Below are positions 33,756-41,642 of a stretch of 64,000 nucleotides of DNA, piece after piece. Origin of the DNA: UBA966 sp046350355 (GTDB taxonomy: Bacteria > Planctomycetota > Phycisphaerae > Phycisphaerales > SM1A02). The translations under genes and the position numbers were made by a program. The notes beneath the pieces were generated by a model, which saw nothing but the letters and a program-made list of their open reading frames with translations, had not been told where the DNA came from and ran no database searches. The DNA lies in contig JAXMAN010000002.1 in assembly GCA_046350355.1 (NCBI GenBank), positions 930,001 to 994,000 of the forward strand, in the 5' to 3' direction. How positions within the stretch are numbered: position 1 is the stretch's first letter; every line of letters starts with the position of its first letter.

Positions 33756-35783
33756 ATGCATCCCGCGATGATCGCCTCGTTCGTGCTGGCCCTGCAGGCC
33801 GGCTCCACCGCCGCGCCGCCGTCGGCGCCCGCCGCCGCGCCTGCCGCCCCGGCGCCCGCCGCTCCCGCCCCCGTCGTCGTGCCCGTCGAGCGCCGCACCG
33901 CCGCGCAGCTCGCCGAGGCCGTCGCCGCGCTGCAGTCGCGCTTCCCGAACCTGGTCGGCGCGCGCCCGCTCGGCACCAGCGTCGGCCGCCTGCCGCTGAC
34001 GATGCTCCAGCTCTCCGCCGATGCCGCGACCGCCGGCGACCGCCCCGCGATCCTCGTGGTCGCGGGCATGGACGGCGTCCGCTGGTCCAGCACCGAAGCC
34101 GCGCTCGTGATGGCGGAAGTGCTCGCGCGCGACCACGCCGACCTGCTGCGCGAGGTCACCTACTACATCCTCCCCTGCGCGAACCCCGACGCGGCGGAAC
34201 GCATCGCCACCGGCCTGCGCCGCGACAGCGCGGCCAACGCGCTCCCGCACGACAACGACCGCGACCGCAAGATGGACGAGGACGGCCCGCGCGACCTCAA
34301 CGGCGACGGCGCGATCACGCAGATGCGCGTTGCCGGCAGCCTGCCACCGTGGACGCACCCCAGCCTCGTGCCGGATCCCGCGGAGCCGCGCATGATGAAG
34401 AAGGCGGACGCCACCAAGGGCGAGACGCCCGTCTACACCATCTGGACCGAGGGCATCGACGCCGACGCGGACGGCCGCATCGCCGAGGACGGCCCCGGCG
34501 GCATCAACATCGACCGCAACTTCCCGCACCGCTGGCCCGAGTTCGAGGACGAGGCGGGCGCGTACCCGCTGATCGCCCCCGAGTCGAAGGCGATCGCCGA
34601 CTTCGTCATCGCGAATCCGCGGCTCGTCGCGGCGATCGTGCTCGGCCGCACCGACACCGTCGTGAACCTGCCCGACGCCAAGGCGCGCGCGGAGCAGAAC
34701 ATGCCGATGATCCTCGACGAGGCGGACCTCCCCGCCTACACCGAGGTCGCGAAGGTCTACCGCGAGCTGCTCGGTCAGAAGCGCGCGAGCGGCTCCGACA
34801 CCGCGGGCAGCCTCATCGCGTGGATGAACGCGCAGCGCGGCGTGCCGACCTTCGGCGCGCAGCTCTGGGGTCGTCCCGACCTCCCGCCCAAGGAGGGCGC
34901 GAAGGATGGCGCGAAGGACGAGGCCAAGCCCGCCCCGCGCGACGGCGGCGGCGACGCGCCCCGTCCCCCGGCGGACGCGGCCCCCGCAGGCGCGCGTCCC
35001 GACGCCGGCGCGGCCGACGCGCCGCGTGGCCCCGGTGCCCGCGGCCAGGGTGGCGGCGGACCCGGCGCGCAGGGCGGACGCATGCGTCGCGGTGGCGGCG
35101 GCGCCCCGCCGGCGCGACGCAACGAGGGCAACGCCGAGGCCGCGAAGCCGATGGACGAGGAGGATGCCGCGTGGCTCGCGTACAGCGATCAGGTGCGCGG
35201 CGGCACAGGCTTCCTTCCCTGGGCCAAGACCAAGCACCCGCAGCTGGGCGAGGTGGAGATCGGCGGCTGGATCCCTGGCTTCCGCGAGAACCCGCCCCTC
35301 GAGGAGGTGCGCGCGCTGGGCGAGAAGTCCGGCACCTTCGCGGCGCGCCTGGCGGAGTTCCGCCCGAAGGTGGAGCTGCGCTCGCCCAAGGTGACGCAGC
35401 TTGGACCCGGCCTCTACCGCGTCGATGTCGAGCTCGTGAACTCCGGCCGCCTGCCGACCGTCGAGCGCGGCGGCCGCGCGGAGTCGGTGACGCCCGCGCA
35501 CCTGGTGCGCATCTCGCCGCCAGTGGATCGCGTCAAGTCGGGACGGCGCAGCGACATCGTCCGCGGCATGGATCCGGGCGAGGTCCGCAGCTACGACTGG
35601 ATCGTGGCCGCCGCGCCGGAGGAGGTCGTGGAGATCGAGCTGCTCTACGCGGGCCGCCCGATCGCGCGCGCCGCCTTCCGCGACGGCGTGCCGGTCGATC
35701 CGCCGCCGACGCCCGCGGCGGCGGCGCCCGCCGCCACGACCGCCCCCGCCGCCGCGCCCGCCGCGAAGGGAGGTGCCAAGTGA
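33756..35783 (+). CDS. M14 carboxypeptidase homologue lacking catalytic residues
   Basis: 675 aa. A short signal peptide is followed by an Ala/Pro stretch. The M14 zinc-carboxypeptidase fold is recognisable from about residue 48 by alignment with its neighbour. The zinc motif HxxE is replaced by W110..T113, the third zinc histidine by G297, and the catalytic Glu by Q369 (AQLW instead of NELW). Arg254 in DRNFP is kept. Aspartate-rich calcium-loop-like segments are also kept (DNDRDRKMDEDGP, 166-178). A disordered Pro/Gly/Ala/Asp region spans about 375-465, followed by a C-terminal beta domain. The protein should not cleave peptides. It is coupled to the active paralogue by a GTGA overlap. Confidence 0.85.
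   Translation: MHPAMIASFVLALQAGSTAAPPSAPAAAPAAPAPAAPAPVVVPVERRTAAQLAEAVAALQSRFPNLVGARPLGTSVGRLPLTMLQLSADAATAGDRPAILVVAGMDGVRWSSTEAALVMAEVLARDHADLLREVTYYILPCANPDAAERIATGLRRDSAANALPHDNDRDRKMDEDGPRDLNGDGAITQMRVAGSLPPWTHPSLVPDPAEPRMMKKADATKGETPVYTIWTEGIDADADGRIAEDGPGGINIDRNFPHRWPEFEDEAGAYPLIAPESKAIADFVIANPRLVAAIVLGRTDTVVNLPDAKARAEQNMPMILDEADLPAYTEVAKVYRELLGQKRASGSDTAGSLIAWMNAQRGVPTFGAQLWGRPDLPPKEGAKDGAKDEAKPAPRDGGGDAPRPPADAAPAGARPDAGAADAPRGPGARGQGGGGPGAQGGRMRRGGGGAPPARRNEGNAEAAKPMDEEDAAWLAYSDQVRGGTGFLPWAKTKHPQLGEVEIGGWIPGFRENPPLEEVRALGEKSGTFAARLAEFRPKVELRSPKVTQLGPGLYRVDVELVNSGRLPTVERGGRAESVTPAHLVRISPPVDRVKSGRRSDIVRGMDPGEVRSYDWIVAAAPEEVVEIELLYAGRPIARAAFRDGVPVDPPPTPAAAAPAATTAPAAAPAAKGGAK
35768..35774 (+). 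promoter_or_regulatory. Shine-Dalgarno site deciding the GTG start of the active M14 gene
   Basis: GGGAGGT, 5 nt before the GTG at 35780, which itself overlaps the upstream TGA. It supports the GTG start. Confidence 0.8.
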
Positions 35784-37567
35784 AGCGCACCCTCGCGACG
35801 ACCCTTGGCCTCGCCGCGCTGCTGGCCGCGCTGCCCGCCTCCACCGCGCTCGCGCAGCAGCAGATCCCCGGCAAGGTCGAGATCTCCTTCGACCGCTTCT
35901 ACTCGCCGGACGAGATGGACGCGCAGCTCCGGCGCCTGGCCGAGGCGTACCCGCAGCTCTGCCGCGTCGAGCAGATCGGCACCTCCTCGCTGGGTCGGCC
36001 GATGCTCATGCTCGTCATCAACAATCCGCAGACGGGCGAGCCCGGCACCAAGCCCGCGATGTACATCGACGGCGCGATCCACGCCAACGAGATCCAGGCG
36101 GGCGAGACGGTCCTCTACACCGCCTGGTACCTGCTCAAGAGCTACGGGCAGGTGCCCAAGCTCACCGAGATCGTCGACCGCAGCACCTTCTACCTGCTGC
36201 CGATGGTGAATCCCGACGGGCGCCAGAACTGGTTCACCAAGCCCAACACGCCCAACTCGGCGCGCACGGGCCAGGTGCCCACGGACAACGACGGCGACGG
36301 GGTCTGCGACGAGGACGGCCCCGACGACCTCGACGGCGACGGCAACATCACCACGATGTGGCGCCGCGATCCCTTCGGCACGCACAAGCGCGATCCGCGC
36401 GATCCCAACCGCATGGTCCCCGTCCCGACGGAGCCGCGCGCCGACGGCACGCGCGAGTACGGCGACTGGTCCTTCGCCGGCGGCGAGGGCTTCGACAACG
36501 ACGGCGACGGCCAGGTCAACGAGGACGACGCCGGCGGCTACGACATGAACCGCAACTTCCCCTCCGGCTGGCAGCCGGAGAACGTGCAGGGAGGCGCGGG
36601 CCGCTACCCGCTCTGCTACAGCGAGACCAAGGCGATCGCGGACTTCGTGCTGCGCCACCCGGAGATCGCCGCCGGACAGGCGTACCACAACGCCGGCGGC
36701 ATGATCCTGCGCGGCCCCGGCGCCGAGTCGCGCGAGCGGGACTATCCGCGCTCGGACGTGCAGGTCTACGACCGCATCCAGGACGTGGGCGCGAAGATGC
36801 TCCCCTTCTACCGCTCGATGGTCATCTACAAGGACCTCTACACCGTCCACGGCGGACTCGTGAACTGGTTCGCCGAGGGACAGGGCATCGTCTCGCTGAC
36901 GAACGAGCTCTGGACCGACAAGCGGATGTACCAGAACGGGCAGGACCCCAACGACGAGGACCGGCGCCTCTGGAACGAGCGCATGCTGTTCGGGCAGACG
37001 CAGGTTCCGCTGAAGGAGCTGCCGCACCCCGACTACGGCACCGTCCTCGTGGGCGGCGGATCGAAGTTCAGCTCGCGCATCCCGCCGCCGTTCATGCTGG
37101 AGGAGGAGGCGCACCGCAACTTCGCCTTCACGATGTTCCATGCGGACCAGATGCCGCTGCTGCGCTGGGAGAGCATCGAGACCAAGCAGCTCTCGCCGGG
37201 CCTCTGGGAGGTCACCGTGACGGTCGCGAACGACCGGCTCATCCCGACGCGCACCGCGCGCGCCGCGGAGAAGCGCATCGGCTACCCCGACACGCTCGCG
37301 CTGGGCGGCGCGCCCGTCGTCGCGGGCGGCCTCATGCGCACGCGCACGGACCGCAGCTTCGATCCGCAGGACTTCCATCCAGAGACGCTGCGCGTGGAGC
37401 GCGGCGTCCCGGGCCAGGGCAGCCTCGCGGCGCGCTTCCTGGTGAAGGGCAAGGCGGGCGATCCGATCACGCTGCGGTACCAGGCCGAGAAGGCCAAGGC
37501 GATCGAGACCGGCGCGAAGCTGGGCGATTCGACCGTGCCGGCGCCCGCGACGAAGCCCGGCGCATGA
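35780..37567 (+). CDS. secreted zinc carboxypeptidase, M14 family
   Basis: 595 aa. Signal peptide 1-26 (ends ALAQQ). Catalytic residues are complete: zinc ligands H101 and E104 (IHANE), H303 (AYHNAGG), the substrate-binding Arg in DMNRNFPSGW, and catalytic E376 (TNELW). Two aspartate-rich loops (near 169-188 and 239-250, DNDGDG type) look like calcium sites. A beta domain with VTVTVAND follows from about 450. Predicted to remove C-terminal residues from peptides outside the cytoplasm. The GTG start overlaps the stop of the dead paralogue and has a strong Shine-Dalgarno sequence. The next gene overlaps its stop (ATGA). Confidence 0.92.
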   Translation: MKRTLATTLGLAALLAALPASTALAQQQIPGKVEISFDRFYSPDEMDAQLRRLAEAYPQLCRVEQIGTSSLGRPMLMLVINNPQTGEPGTKPAMYIDGAIHANEIQAGETVLYTAWYLLKSYGQVPKLTEIVDRSTFYLLPMVNPDGRQNWFTKPNTPNSARTGQVPTDNDGDGVCDEDGPDDLDGDGNITTMWRRDPFGTHKRDPRDPNRMVPVPTEPRADGTREYGDWSFAGGEGFDNDGDGQVNEDDAGGYDMNRNFPSGWQPENVQGGAGRYPLCYSETKAIADFVLRHPEIAAGQAYHNAGGMILRGPGAESRERDYPRSDVQVYDRIQDVGAKMLPFYRSMVIYKDLYTVHGGLVNWFAEGQGIVSLTNELWTDKRMYQNGQDPNDEDRRLWNERMLFGQTQVPLKELPHPDYGTVLVGGGSKFSSRIPPPFMLEEEAHRNFAFTMFHADQMPLLRWESIETKQLSPGLWEVTVTVANDRLIPTRTARAAEKRIGYPDTLALGGAPVVAGGLMRTRTDRSFDPQDFHPETLRVERGVPGQGSLAARFLVKGKAGDPITLRYQAEKAKAIETGAKLGDSTVPAPATKPGA

Positions 37568-38859
37568 GCGAGGCCACCGTCGCGGTCGTCGGCGCCGGCG
37601 CGGCGGGCCTCTTCGCCGCGATCTGGGCCGGACGCCGCGCGCAGGCGCTGCACGCGCAGGGCGCGCTCGCGGCGCCGGTGCGCATCGTGGCGCTCGACGG
37701 CGCGCGGCGGCTGGGCGCGAAGATCCTCGTCGCCGGCGGCGGCCGCTGCAACGTCACGCACTGGCGCGTGGACGAGCGCGACTACGCCGGAAGCACCCCC
37801 GCCGCCATCCGCCGCGTGCTCGCGCGCTTCGGCGTGGAGGAGACGCGCGCCTTCTTCGCCGCGCTGGGGGTGGAGCTCAAGCGCGAGGAGACGGGCAAGC
37901 TGTTTCCCGTCACCGACGACGCGCACACCGTGCTCGATGCGCTGCTGCACGCCTGCCAGGAGGCAGGCGTCGAGCTGCGCCACCCCTGCCGCGTGCAGTC
38001 CGTCGAGCGCGCCACCGACGGCGCCTTCACGCTGGCGACCGAGCAGGGCCCGCTCCACGCGCAGCGCGTCATTCTCTGCACCGGCGGGCGCGCGCTCCCC
38101 AAGTCCGGCAGCGACGGCGCGGGCGAGCGGCTGGCGACCGCGCTCGGACACTCCCTCACGCCGATGATCGTGCCCGCGCTGGTGCCGCTGCGTCTGACGC
38201 CCGGCCACTGGATCACCGCGCTCAGCGGGCTCACCGTCCCGGCGGAGATCGTGCTGCGCTCGGGGACCGGCAAGCGGCTGGAGGCCTTCGCCGACAGCAC
38301 GCTCTGCACGCATTTCGGCCTGAGCGGTCCCAGCGTGCTCAACATCAGCCGGCACTGGACGATCGCCCGCGCCGCGGATACCGGCGCGCGGCTGGAGCTC
38401 TGCTGGGCGCCCGGCATGGATGCCGAAGCGGTCGACCAGGCGCTGCTGGCCGCGAAGGGCCGCGGCGTGCTCGCGACGCTGCGCGAGGGGCTGGCCACCG
38501 CGCTGCCCGAGCGCCTGGCGCGCGCCATCTGCGAGGCCGCGGGGATCGACCCCGGCGCGACCGCGCAGCAGCTTCCGCGCGAGCGACGGCGCGCGCTGGC
38601 GACGCTCGTCGCCGCCACGCCGCTGCCGGTCGAGGGCGACCGCGGCTTCACCTACGCGGAGGCGACCGCGGGCGGCGTGCCGCTCGCGCAGCTTCGGCTG
38701 GAGACGATGGAAAGCCGCACGGTCCCCGGGCTGCACATCGCCGGCGAGCTCTGCGACGTCGATGGCCGCATCGGCGGCTTCAACTTCCAGTGGGCCTGGG
38801 CGAGCGGCTTCGTCGCGGGGAACGCGGCGGTGCAGTCGGTGGCGTCCGCGCCGGCCTGA
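37564..38859 (+). CDS. NAD(P)/FAD-dependent oxidoreductase, HI0933/BaiN family
   Basis: 431 aa. FAD-binding VVGAGAAGLFAAIWAGRRA at the N-terminus, KILVAGGGRCNVTH, the mid region CTGGRALPKSGSDGAGERLA, and the C-terminal GGVPLAQLRLETMESRTVPGLHIAGELCDVDGRIGGFNFQWAWASGFVAG are diagnostic for this flavoprotein family. The substrate of most members is unknown. The start overlaps the M14 stop. The last 80 nt overlap the convergent putative peptidase gene. Confidence 0.92.
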   Translation: MSEATVAVVGAGAAGLFAAIWAGRRAQALHAQGALAAPVRIVALDGARRLGAKILVAGGGRCNVTHWRVDERDYAGSTPAAIRRVLARFGVEETRAFFAALGVELKREETGKLFPVTDDAHTVLDALLHACQEAGVELRHPCRVQSVERATDGAFTLATEQGPLHAQRVILCTGGRALPKSGSDGAGERLATALGHSLTPMIVPALVPLRLTPGHWITALSGLTVPAEIVLRSGTGKRLEAFADSTLCTHFGLSGPSVLNISRHWTIARAADTGARLELCWAPGMDAEAVDQALLAAKGRGVLATLREGLATALPERLARAICEAAGIDPGATAQQLPRERRRALATLVAATPLPVEGDRGFTYAEATAGGVPLAQLRLETMESRTVPGLHIAGELCDVDGRIGGFNFQWAWASGFVAGNAAVQSVASAPA

Positions 38860-39610
38860 CGCGCCCGCGCGCGCCCGTTGCGGCCGGGCCCGGCGCCGGC
38901 TGCAGCAGCCCCGCCACGCCCGCGCCAAAGCGCAGGAGGATCGTGCGCAGCGCCTGCAGTCCCGAGGCGGGCTTGGGGTCGGTGCGTGAACGGCCGCCGG
39001 TGCGGGTGGGCGTGCGTCCCGTGACGCCCGCGGCCGCGCGCCCCGCGGCGCTCCCCGCGCGCGCACCCGCGCGCCGCTCGACGGGCACGAGCTGCGCGAA
39101 CGCCTCGGGCGCCGCTCGCCGGATGAACTCGATCTCGTTGCCGGTGGTCTCGACCTCGCTGAAGAGGCGCTTGTCGCCGCCGCCGATGCCGTGCTGCAGC
39201 GCGTGCGTGTACTCGTGGATCAGCACCGCCGTCGCGAGGATGCGCACCGGCAGCTCGAGCCCGCCGCGCGGGGTCGCGAAACGCGCGCGTGCGCGGCGGT
39301 AGGTGTGCCAGCGGCCCGTCGTCCCGGACGGCACGCGCAGGCGGATGTGCGGCCCCGCATGTCCGTGGGCCGCGCGCGGATAGAAGGCGCTCGCCCCGCG
39401 AGCGCGCGACCAGCGCACCGGCACCGCGGCGAGCGCATCGCACCCGCCCGCGTCGAGTCCGTAGCGCTCGGCGAGGAAGGCGATCGCCTCCGCCTGCACG
39501 CGCCGCCGCAGCGTGGGGGTGAAGCGCGCGCCCGTGGCGTCGTCGGCGCGCGGGCGCGACGCGGCGCCTGCGCGGGTGCGCGAGCGCGGTGCTGGAGTGC
39601 GGGCATCCAT
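38780..39610 (-). CDS. putative HExxH metallopeptidase
   Basis: 276 aa. There is no clear signal peptide. AVLIHEYTHALQHG carries HExxH, and SEVETTGNEIEFIRR shortly after could supply a glutamate as third zinc ligand, as in gluzincins. The motif resembles the eCIS-core/DUF4157 type (HELTHVVQ), but I cannot assign a family. The last 25 residues are low-complexity Arg/Pro/Ser and read through the end of the flavoprotein gene on the other strand. ATG 39610 is preceded by TACGCT ending 10 nt upstream and no Shine-Dalgarno. Confidence 0.65.
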   Translation of the reverse strand: MDARTPAPRSRTRAGAASRPRADDATGARFTPTLRRRVQAEAIAFLAERYGLDAGGCDALAAVPVRWSRARGASAFYPRAAHGHAGPHIRLRVPSGTTGRWHTYRRARARFATPRGGLELPVRILATAVLIHEYTHALQHGIGGGDKRLFSEVETTGNEIEFIRRAAPEAFAQLVPVERRAGARAGSAAGRAAAGVTGRTPTRTGGRSRTDPKPASGLQALRTILLRFGAGVAGLLQPAPGPAATGARGRVRPARTPPTAPPRSPRRSRSPRPTGS

Positions 39611-39620
39611 GCCGTCCAAG

Positions 39621-39626
39621 AGCGTA
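39621..39626 (-). promoter_or_regulatory. putative -10 element of the HExxH gene
   Basis: TACGCT on the minus strand, exactly 10 nt before the ATG at 39610. The same hexamer and spacing occur before the ECF sigma gene. Confidence 0.4.
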
Positions 39627-39639
39627 GGCGCCGCGCGGG

Positions 39640-40113
39640 CTACTCCGGCGGATGCGTGCCAAAGTGCGCACGCAGCCGCGCGACGAAGTCCGCGACGGCG
39701 GCGGGATCGGCGGCGGGCACCTCGCCGCGCTCGACGGCGCGGTACCAGTCCGCGACCGCCCACGCCCGCGTCGGCTCGTGCGCGTCGAAGCGCGGGATCA
39801 GGTGCACGTGCAGGTGCGGCGCCCCCTGCCCGAAGGCGATCGCGTAGACGCGGTCGCAGCCGGTGAGCGCGCGGACCGCCTGGCTGGCGGTGCGCAGGGC
39901 GCGGCCGAAGCCGGCGGCCTCGGCATCGTTGAAGTCTGCGGGACCCTGCACATGGCGCGCCGCGCAGAGGAAGGTCCAGCCGACGAGCGGCGCGGGATGC
40001 AGGTGGTGGCGCACGATCCAGCGCGGGCCGCGCCAGGCCTCCAGCGGCGCGAAGCGCTGCGCGTATCCCGGCGCCGCGGCGTCGTGGATGCGGCAGACCT
40101 CGCAGGAGGTCAC
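39640..40113 (-). CDS. HIT-family nucleotide hydrolase or transferase
   Basis: 157 aa. The catalytic histidine triad is visible in PHLHVHLIPR. The N-terminal segment CEVCRIHD and the motif WTFLCAARHV fit HIT proteins, which act on nucleotide phosphoester or phosphoramidate bonds. GTG 40113 overlaps the mazG-like stop (GTGA) and is preceded by AAGGGG, so translation is coupled. The C-terminal half is typical for bacterial HIT members of this size. Substrate unknown. Confidence 0.88.
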   Translation of the reverse strand: MTSCEVCRIHDAAAPGYAQRFAPLEAWRGPRWIVRHHLHPAPLVGWTFLCAARHVQGPADFNDAEAAGFGRALRTASQAVRALTGCDRVYAIAFGQGAPHLHVHLIPRFDAHEPTRAWAVADWYRAVERGEVPAADPAAVADFVARLRAHFGTHPPE

Positions 40114-40394
40114 TTGTGCCCCTTCGGGCCGCCGTCCTTGATGTACTTGTCGTGGATCGCCTTGTCGAGGTCGACGCCCGCGATGTTGGCCAGCGTCGCC
40201 AGCCACGCCATCACGTCGGCGAACTCCTCCTCGAGGTTGGCGCGGTCGGGCGTGCCGCGCTCGAGGTTGCCCAGCGCATGCGCGAGCTCCCCCACCTCCT
40301 CGGAGAACCACAGATAGGTCTTGGCCGCTCCGCGCGCGCTGTCGGTCGCGTAGAAACGGTCGTGGATCAGCCGCTGGAACTCCTGGATGGTCAT
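40110..40394 (-). CDS. MazG-like nucleotide pyrophosphohydrolase
   Basis: 94 aa, a single MazG domain. The metal-binding pattern is present: WFSEEVGELAHAL (ExxE) and LEEEFADVMAWLATLAN (ExxxD). Such proteins hydrolyse (d)NTPs or related nucleotides to monophosphate and are thought to clean the nucleotide pool. The ATG is only 4 nt from the 3' end of tRNA-Arg. The only Shine-Dalgarno-like sequence, GAGGA, lies within the tRNA acceptor stem. Coupled to the HIT gene. Confidence 0.88.
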   Translation of the reverse strand: MTIQEFQRLIHDRFYATDSARGAAKTYLWFSEEVGELAHALGNLERGTPDRANLEEEFADVMAWLATLANIAGVDLDKAIHDKYIKDGGPKGHK

Positions 40395-40398
40395 CGAA

Positions 40399-40472
40399 CG
40401 TCCTCGACTGGGGTCGAACCAGTAACCTCCGCCTTCGGAGGGCGGCGCTCTATCCAATTGAGCTACGAGGAC
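40399..40472 (-). tRNA. tRNA-Arg (anticodon CCG)
   Basis: On the minus strand the acceptor stem is GTCCTCG with CGAGGAC, D arm GCTC/GAGC, anticodon stem CCGCC/GGCGG around loop CTCCGAA (anticodon CCG), T arm ACTGG-TTCGACC-CCAGT and discriminator G at 40399. No CCA is encoded. It is 4 nt upstream of the mazG-like gene on the same strand. Confidence 0.95.
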
Positions 40473-40536
40473 CGAGGGGCCCAAGGATAGCCGCGTGGCA
40501 TGCACGCCGCAATCGCGGCCGCGAAAGCGCGCGCGC

Positions 40537-41532
40537 TCAGTGCAGCAGCCAGTCGGAGAGCAGGATCGCCAGATCCGCGCCGTCGGTGACGCCGTCCTCG
40601 TCGAGGTCGCCGATGGTGGTTCCCCAGGACGCGAGCAGGATTCCCAGGTCGGCGCCCGTGACGCGCCCATCGTTGTCGAGGTCCGCGGTGAGCCGCCCGA
40701 CGATCAGCGTGTGCTCGCGTCCGGCGGAGATCTGCTCGTAGATGCCGCGCGGGGAGAAGAGCTGGCCCGCGCCGTTGTAGCCCCAGCCGACGATCTTGCC
40801 GTCCGAGCGCAGCGCCAGGCTGAACTGCTCGCCCGCGGCGACCTGGACGTACGGGCCGGCGGGCGCATTGCACTGTCCGCGGAAGTTGCTGCCCCAGCAG
40901 GCGATCGTGCCGTTGCTGCGCAGCGCGACGTTGTGCTGCGAGCCGCCGTCGACCTGCGTGAAGGTGCCGGTCGGGGGCGTGGACTGGCCCTGCGCGTTCC
41001 AGCCCCAGCAGACCAGCGTGCCGTCCGAACGGATCGCGCTCGTGTGCCAGCCGCCGCAGTCGACCTGCAGGAACGTGCCCGAGGGCGGGACGCTCTGTCC
41101 GTTGCTGTTGCTGCCCCAGCACGCGACGGTGCCGTCGGGGCGCAGCGCCGCGGAGTGCGCGACGCCGCCCGAGACGCTCGTGTACGTGCCCGCCGGGACA
41201 TTGCACTGACCACTGGTGTTGCGGCCCCACGCCGCGATGGTGCCGTCGGGGCGCAGTGCGAGGCCGTGGTTGTCGCCGGCCGCAATCGCCGTGTACGTGC
41301 CCGCGGGAACCTGGAGCTGGCCGTAGGTGTTGTCGCCCCAGACCAGGACGACCCCGTCCTCGCGCAGTCCGATCGAGTGCGCGTAGCCACCCGCGACGCG
41401 CTGGAAGACATCGACCGGCGAACTGAGCTGGCCGCTGGTGTTGTTGCCCCAGCATGCGACGCCCACCTCCACCAGGCCGGCGTGGGCCGTGGAAGCAGAC
41501 AGCAGGAGGAAGACCGGAGCCAGCGCGCGCAT
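40537..41532 (-). CDS. secreted RCC1-repeat protein with dockerin-like repeats
   Basis: 331 aa. Signal peptide 1-18 (ends STAHA). Seven RCC1-type repeats with the core WGxNxxGQ follow (WGNNTSGQ, WGDNTYGQ, WGRNTSGQ, WGSNSNGQ, WGWNAQGQ, WGSNFRGQ, WGYNGAGQ), enough for a closed seven-bladed propeller. Two dockerin-like repeats finish the protein (ADLDNDGRVTGADLG and GDLDEDGVTDGADLA). Likely an extracellular binding protein. A TAGACT hexamer ends 19 nt upstream of the ATG, leaving room for a short leader with GGGA. Confidence 0.87.
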   Translation of the reverse strand: MRALAPVFLLLSASTAHAGLVEVGVACWGNNTSGQLSSPVDVFQRVAGGYAHSIGLREDGVVLVWGDNTYGQLQVPAGTYTAIAAGDNHGLALRPDGTIAAWGRNTSGQCNVPAGTYTSVSGGVAHSAALRPDGTVACWGSNSNGQSVPPSGTFLQVDCGGWHTSAIRSDGTLVCWGWNAQGQSTPPTGTFTQVDGGSQHNVALRSNGTIACWGSNFRGQCNAPAGPYVQVAAGEQFSLALRSDGKIVGWGYNGAGQLFSPRGIYEQISAGREHTLIVGRLTADLDNDGRVTGADLGILLASWGTTIGDLDEDGVTDGADLAILLSDWLLH

Positions 41533-41623
41533 GTTGCGTGGATTCCCAGCGAGTCTATGCCCGGGAACTCTCCATTCCACTGGCAGATACGCAAGGGGGG
41601 ACCGAAGTGCGAAGCGGGTGGCC

Positions 41624-41629
41624 TATCCT
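41624..41629 (+). promoter_or_regulatory. putative -10 element of the MFS gene
   Basis: TATCCT ending 13 nt before the ATG at 41643, with no Shine-Dalgarno in the pyrimidine-rich gap. Confidence 0.4.
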
Positions 41630-41642
41630 TTCTCCCTTCCCC

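Noticed and set aside
34870..35130. Gly/Pro/Ala-rich part of the dead M14 protein considered as a sign of a frameshift
   Set aside because: The frame stays open and recognisable sequence resumes after it, so it is a disordered linker.
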